Source of the DNA: Amphiura filiformis
Lineage: Eukaryota > Echinodermata > Ophiuroidea > Amphilepidida > Amphiuridae
Direction of reading: 5' to 3'
NCBI RefSeq assembly: GCF_039555335.1
Contig: NC_092631.1
Span: 4,555,501 to 4,619,500 of the forward strand
DNA: 64,000 nt
In this document: positions 60,663-64,000 of the stretch, one piece after another
Layout: each line of letters starts with the position of its first letter
How positions within the stretch are numbered: the first letter of the stretch is position 1
Translations under genes and position numbers: made by a program
The notes under the pieces: model-generated
Told to the model about the DNA's origin: nothing
The model's input: only the letters and a program-made list of their open reading frames with translations
The model's database searches: none

Positions 60663-60737
60663 AACCCAGCAAGCACAAAACGTTTTCGACATCATTCGCA
60701 AAAGGTTATAAAAGGTTGTCAGAAAACGTTTAAATTG
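60663..60737. mobile_element. Truncated AAAACGTT-type MITE
   Basis: Starts AACCCAGCAAGCACAAAACG and stops abruptly at GAAAACGTTTAAAT, exactly where TGTAATGTCC (possible LTR start, 60738) begins. Confidence 0.6.
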
Positions 60738-62217
60738 TAATGTCCAAATCTAGTGATCATTGTTTATGTTTGACTTAGCCTTTTAAATTATCCCGCGGCC
60801 CACTTTGTTTTTGATCCAATGCATGATGGGAACTTCTGATGAAAATGGCTGCGCCCATGTGAGAGGTTTCGATAACGTTTTTACGGAACTAAATGAAAGA
60901 AATCTTCAAGAAGTAGAGTATTTAAAGAACAAAGGAGTTAATATCTGGAGATATTAGTAAGTTAATAAGACTACCAATTGAAGAAACGTTAAAATCATGT
61001 CGTGACTCTTGTGTAATTTCCATATTTCATCCCGATGTCCGCATCGTAAAGCTTAAATGAATACTGCCAATTACAGTAAAAACGTGTCGTGTTTGCCAAG
61101 AGCGCAGATTGGACGGCAGTACATGAGTATACACACAGATTTAGTCTTCCACACGATAGTAGACGGTGCCAGAAGCGCTGATAAATAGATTGAAGAACGT
61201 ACATGAGTCTTCAATTTCCTAAGAAAGCATTTGAAGCAGAATTTTACATACAGATGCTTGTGAAATATAATATCACATGATTGAAATCAGACCAAACATT
61301 GTCAATGTCAGTGATTCATGACATTAAATCGTAGCTGAATGTACCGTACTAAAGTAGGTGCTATTGAAGCGTTGCATTGTCATTAGTCCAGCCTGTGGCC
61401 CAACACTTGTGCCGGCTCATTGGATGTGGAGATCCGGGAAATCGGGGTGTAGCACTTGCTAATGACAACTGTTCGTGAAATTTGGTTTGAATTTGGACAC
61501 AGTCGTAAGTGAGTGACGTGTTGGAAGCTAAAGGTATGAATCCATGAAATTGTTCCAGAAACAATTAAAGAGACACGGTAAACAATAAGTGTTGACCGTT
61601 GCGTTGTCATTAGTCCAGCCTGTGGCCCAACACTTGTGCCGGCTCATTGGATGTGGAGATCCGGGAAGTCGGGGTGTAGCACTTGCTAATGACAACTGAA
61701 GTTGAAATTTGGTTCGACACAATCATAAGTAAGAAAGTGACGTGTTGGAAACTAAAAGTATGAAGCCATGAAATTGTTCCAGAAACAAAAATAGAGACAC
61801 GGTAAACAATAAGTGTTGACCGTTGGGTTGTCATTAGTCCAGCCTGTGGCCCCAACACTTGTGCCGGCTCATTGGATGTGGAGATCCGGGAAGTCGGGGT
61901 GTAGCACTTGCTAATGACAACTGAAGTTGAAATTTGGTTCGACACAATCATATAAAGTGACGTGTTGGAAACTAAAAGTGAATCCATGAAATTGTTCCAG
62001 AAACAATTAAAGAAACACAGTATTTCACACAATAAGATCTGACATTAGTCCAGCCTGTGGCCCAACACTTGTGCCGGCTCATTGGATGTGGAGATCCGGG
62101 AAGTCGGGGTGTAGCACTTGCTAGTGTTCAGAATTATCCAGTAAGCTGAACTGTGTTATCAAGAAAGAATTATTGACACTGAAAACAGTGATATTTATGT
62201 GAAACACAAATCGTGAA
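60738..62217 (+). mobile_element. 5' LTR / untranslated leader of a BEL/Pao-type retrotransposon, with tandem repeats
   Basis: The region begins TGTAATGTCC, which truncates an older MITE. From 61371 a unit of about 220-227 bases is tandemly repeated (starts near 61371, 61598, 61821 and 62041, the last partial). Its most conserved part is GTCCAGCCTGTGGCCCAACA...TGCCGGCTCATTGGATGTGG...GGGGTGTAGCACTTGCTA. The Gag-like ORF starts 90 bases after the last unit. The LTR end and primer-binding site cannot be fixed because the 3' LTR is outside the window. Confidence 0.55.
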
Positions 62218-64000
62218 ATGGATCCAAGAAAGATCAGTATGGCGTCAGAACCTGAAAGTAGGCCTATAGCCAGTAGAACAAGATCAAAATATGAAATGTA
62301 TTCTCAGGTGAATGCAGATGCTATGTTACAACAAACAGTAATGTCACCGTATACAAAGGATGAGAATACCCTACCAGATGAGAAACTTGAAGAAATTCAA
62401 GAAGCTGTTCGAAAGATGGAAGAAGAATTGAGCTTTGCCAAAGAAAGAGCACGCCGTGCACAGCAGAGACAGGAGCAGAAAGATGAAGTTAACCCAGATG
62501 ACAGTGCCTCCAACATTTCATTACATTCGTCCACATCTTCTGTGCAGAAAGCAAAGGTGAAGGAAATTGAGTTAAAAAAAAAATGGCAAACATTAGAAGA
62601 AGTAATGAAATCAAAGAAAGGAAGCGTCATTTACAACGAAGACTTCAAGACGCTGTTATACAACAGGAACTCGAAGCCGCAGCTTGTAGAGCAAAGGAAG
62701 AATTGAGGTTAGCACAACAAAGGGCAGACGAAATGAATTTACGCAAAGAAATTGAGGAAGAAGAGGAACGCTTGAGCTGCTTAGAACAGGAAATGGCTAT
62801 AACAACAGACTGGGAAGCGGCGAAAGCAACTACATACGCACTTGGAAGCTGCTCGTCTGAAGTTACCAGCATTGGAACCAGAAACTCAATTTACCAAGCC
62901 AGTGATAGAGATAGGTCTCCAACCGTGACAGCGCCACCACAGTACATGTATGCCGCTGGTATGCATACATTAAGTACGCCTACAGCTGAGGATGGTTTCA
63001 TGTATAGGCCAGCAACTTCAAAGCAAAGATTGGAGAAAACAAGTGATGCGATACAAAGACGAACAGATACAACTGAAGAAAGGAAACCAGTCAGTGGAGA
63101 AACAAAGTCAAATCTAGCCAAGCCCACTGTAAACACAGAAACAGAGAGTAAAGATCTGTTAGTAACATTGCTGGATAAACTGGTGACTTATCAGCGAGAA
63201 GCAACATTACCAACTACAGACATTGATACATTTGACGGCTCAGATGTGATACAGTTTCCGACGTTCTTGAGGACCTTTACCAGTACAGTGGAAGATGTCA
63301 CCAATGATAACAAACGTCGCTTGGAGATGCTCCTGAAGTATACTAAGAAGGAGGCAAAGCAGCTTATAAAAGATTGCATTTTCATAGAGAACCAGGAGGA
63401 GGCCTACTTGACAGCAATTAAATTGCTGAAAGAGAATTACGGACAGCCAGCGATGTTGGCAACTAAATATAAGGAGCGAGCTGAACAATGGGTTCAAATA
63501 AACCCAGGTGACAGTGCTGCACTGAAGAGATATGCAATTTTCCTCACCGGATTCAGGAATGCGCGAATGGGAACCCCTGATCTGAAGACCGTAGACAGTT
63601 ATGAGTTTCTCAAGGTATTAGCAAGCAAATTGCCACGTCCTCTCCAACAACAATGGATAAAGACCGTGGGAAGGTGCAGAGACAATGAAAACAGAGCCAC
63701 CAGATTTGAAGACTTTGAGCAGTTTGTCACTAAGCTGTCACGAGATGAAAATGACCCAAGAATATCTGGCCTAGGATACCAAGGTGTGAAAACAAGTAGA
63801 AGCAGTGATACTGCCCCCAAGAGAAAGGTTTTCGCCACAAATGTACAACAGAGTCAGAAGAACAATACAGTGAATACAGCTGTGAACCAAAGCAAGTCAA
63901 GTCCTTCATGCATCTATTGTGGAGAGGGAACTCGTCACCAACTACCAGAATGCAGGAAATTTGCTGCTTTGAATGGGGTTGAGAAATCAGCGATATTTAA
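62218..64000 (+). CDS. BEL/Pao-type retrotransposon Gag-like ORF, partial at right edge
   Basis: ATG at 62218 opens a charged coiled-coil region (EEIQEAVRKMEEELSFAKER). At a run of 10 A (about 62575-62584) the long open frame shifts by one base and then continues to the window edge. Downstream are a DUF1759-type segment of BEL/Pao polyproteins (IDTFDGSDVIQFPTFLRTF...., LKENYG) and a zinc knuckle (CIYCGEGTRHQLPEC, near 63910-63955). The protein would assemble particles and bind the element's RNA. Protease and RT should follow outside the window. The shift may be a simple A-run indel or translational slippage. One copy only is visible, so activity cannot be judged. Confidence 0.8.

Noticed and set aside
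61361-62032. Minus-strand proteins with repeated SRHKCWATG/ISTSNEPAQ segments
   Set aside because: They are translations of the 220-bp leader repeats.
62218-62706. A complete 162-codon gene ending at 62706
   Set aside because: It is the first frame of the Gag-like ORF, read past the A-run frame change; the continuing frame carries the conserved parts.

Overview
The window is invertebrate nuclear DNA, AT-rich and crowded with transposable elements. Its genes have short exons and canonical GT-AG introns. It carries a rhodopsin-family receptor, a sushi/ephrin-receptor-like secreted protein, a TRADD-N-like gene, CR1-, RTE- and BEL/Pao-type retroelements and many fold-back DNA elements. Together these suggest a marine deuterostome invertebrate (echinoderm, hemichordate or similar). 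Frequent TAGGCCTA-like words would fit an echinoderm, but this is only an impression. There are no rRNA or tRNA genes, CRISPR arrays or prokaryotic features.

Layout. 0-5.3 kb: a decayed CR1/L2-type LINE broken by three later insertions, two of them with TTAA target duplications whose removal restores the reading frame. 6.5-9.7 kb: a single-exon GPCR gene (7826-8881, +) flanked by two copies of one TA-type MITE. 10.9-15.0 kb: fold-back elements, including a 3.08 kb one with about 1 kb inverted arms. 15.0-42.3 kb: one large minus-strand gene that I assembled from splice sites and reading phase. It runs from ATG at 41566 to TAA at 14960. Its protein is predicted to have a TRADD-N-like domain, a coiled coil, a CxxC/HxxxxxH zinc-finger-like module and a TPR domain of the carboxylate-clamp type. 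Its introns hold an RTE LINE, a 4 kb hAT-like element, SINE-like tRNA heads, TTAA elements and long hairpins. 42.3-48.6 kb: DNA-transposon remnants. 48.9-55.1 kb: a second minus-strand gene with signal peptide, sushi module, a furin-like site and an ephrin-receptor-like Cys module. It carries an in-frame TGA at a conserved Cys, and a 2.1 kb mariner remnant lies in its first coding intron. 55.6-60.7 kb: tandem and satellite-like repeats. 60.7-64.0 kb: the 5' part of a BEL/Pao-type LTR retrotransposon, running off the right edge.

The strongest biological lead is the TRADD-N/zinc-finger/clamp-TPR gene. It resembles an apoptosis or innate-immunity adaptor coupled to a chaperone-docking domain. 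Transposons abut its coding parts in four places: splice donor of intron 1, one splice acceptor, inside a probable exon, and directly after the stop codon. All exon calls are by eye and need transcript support.
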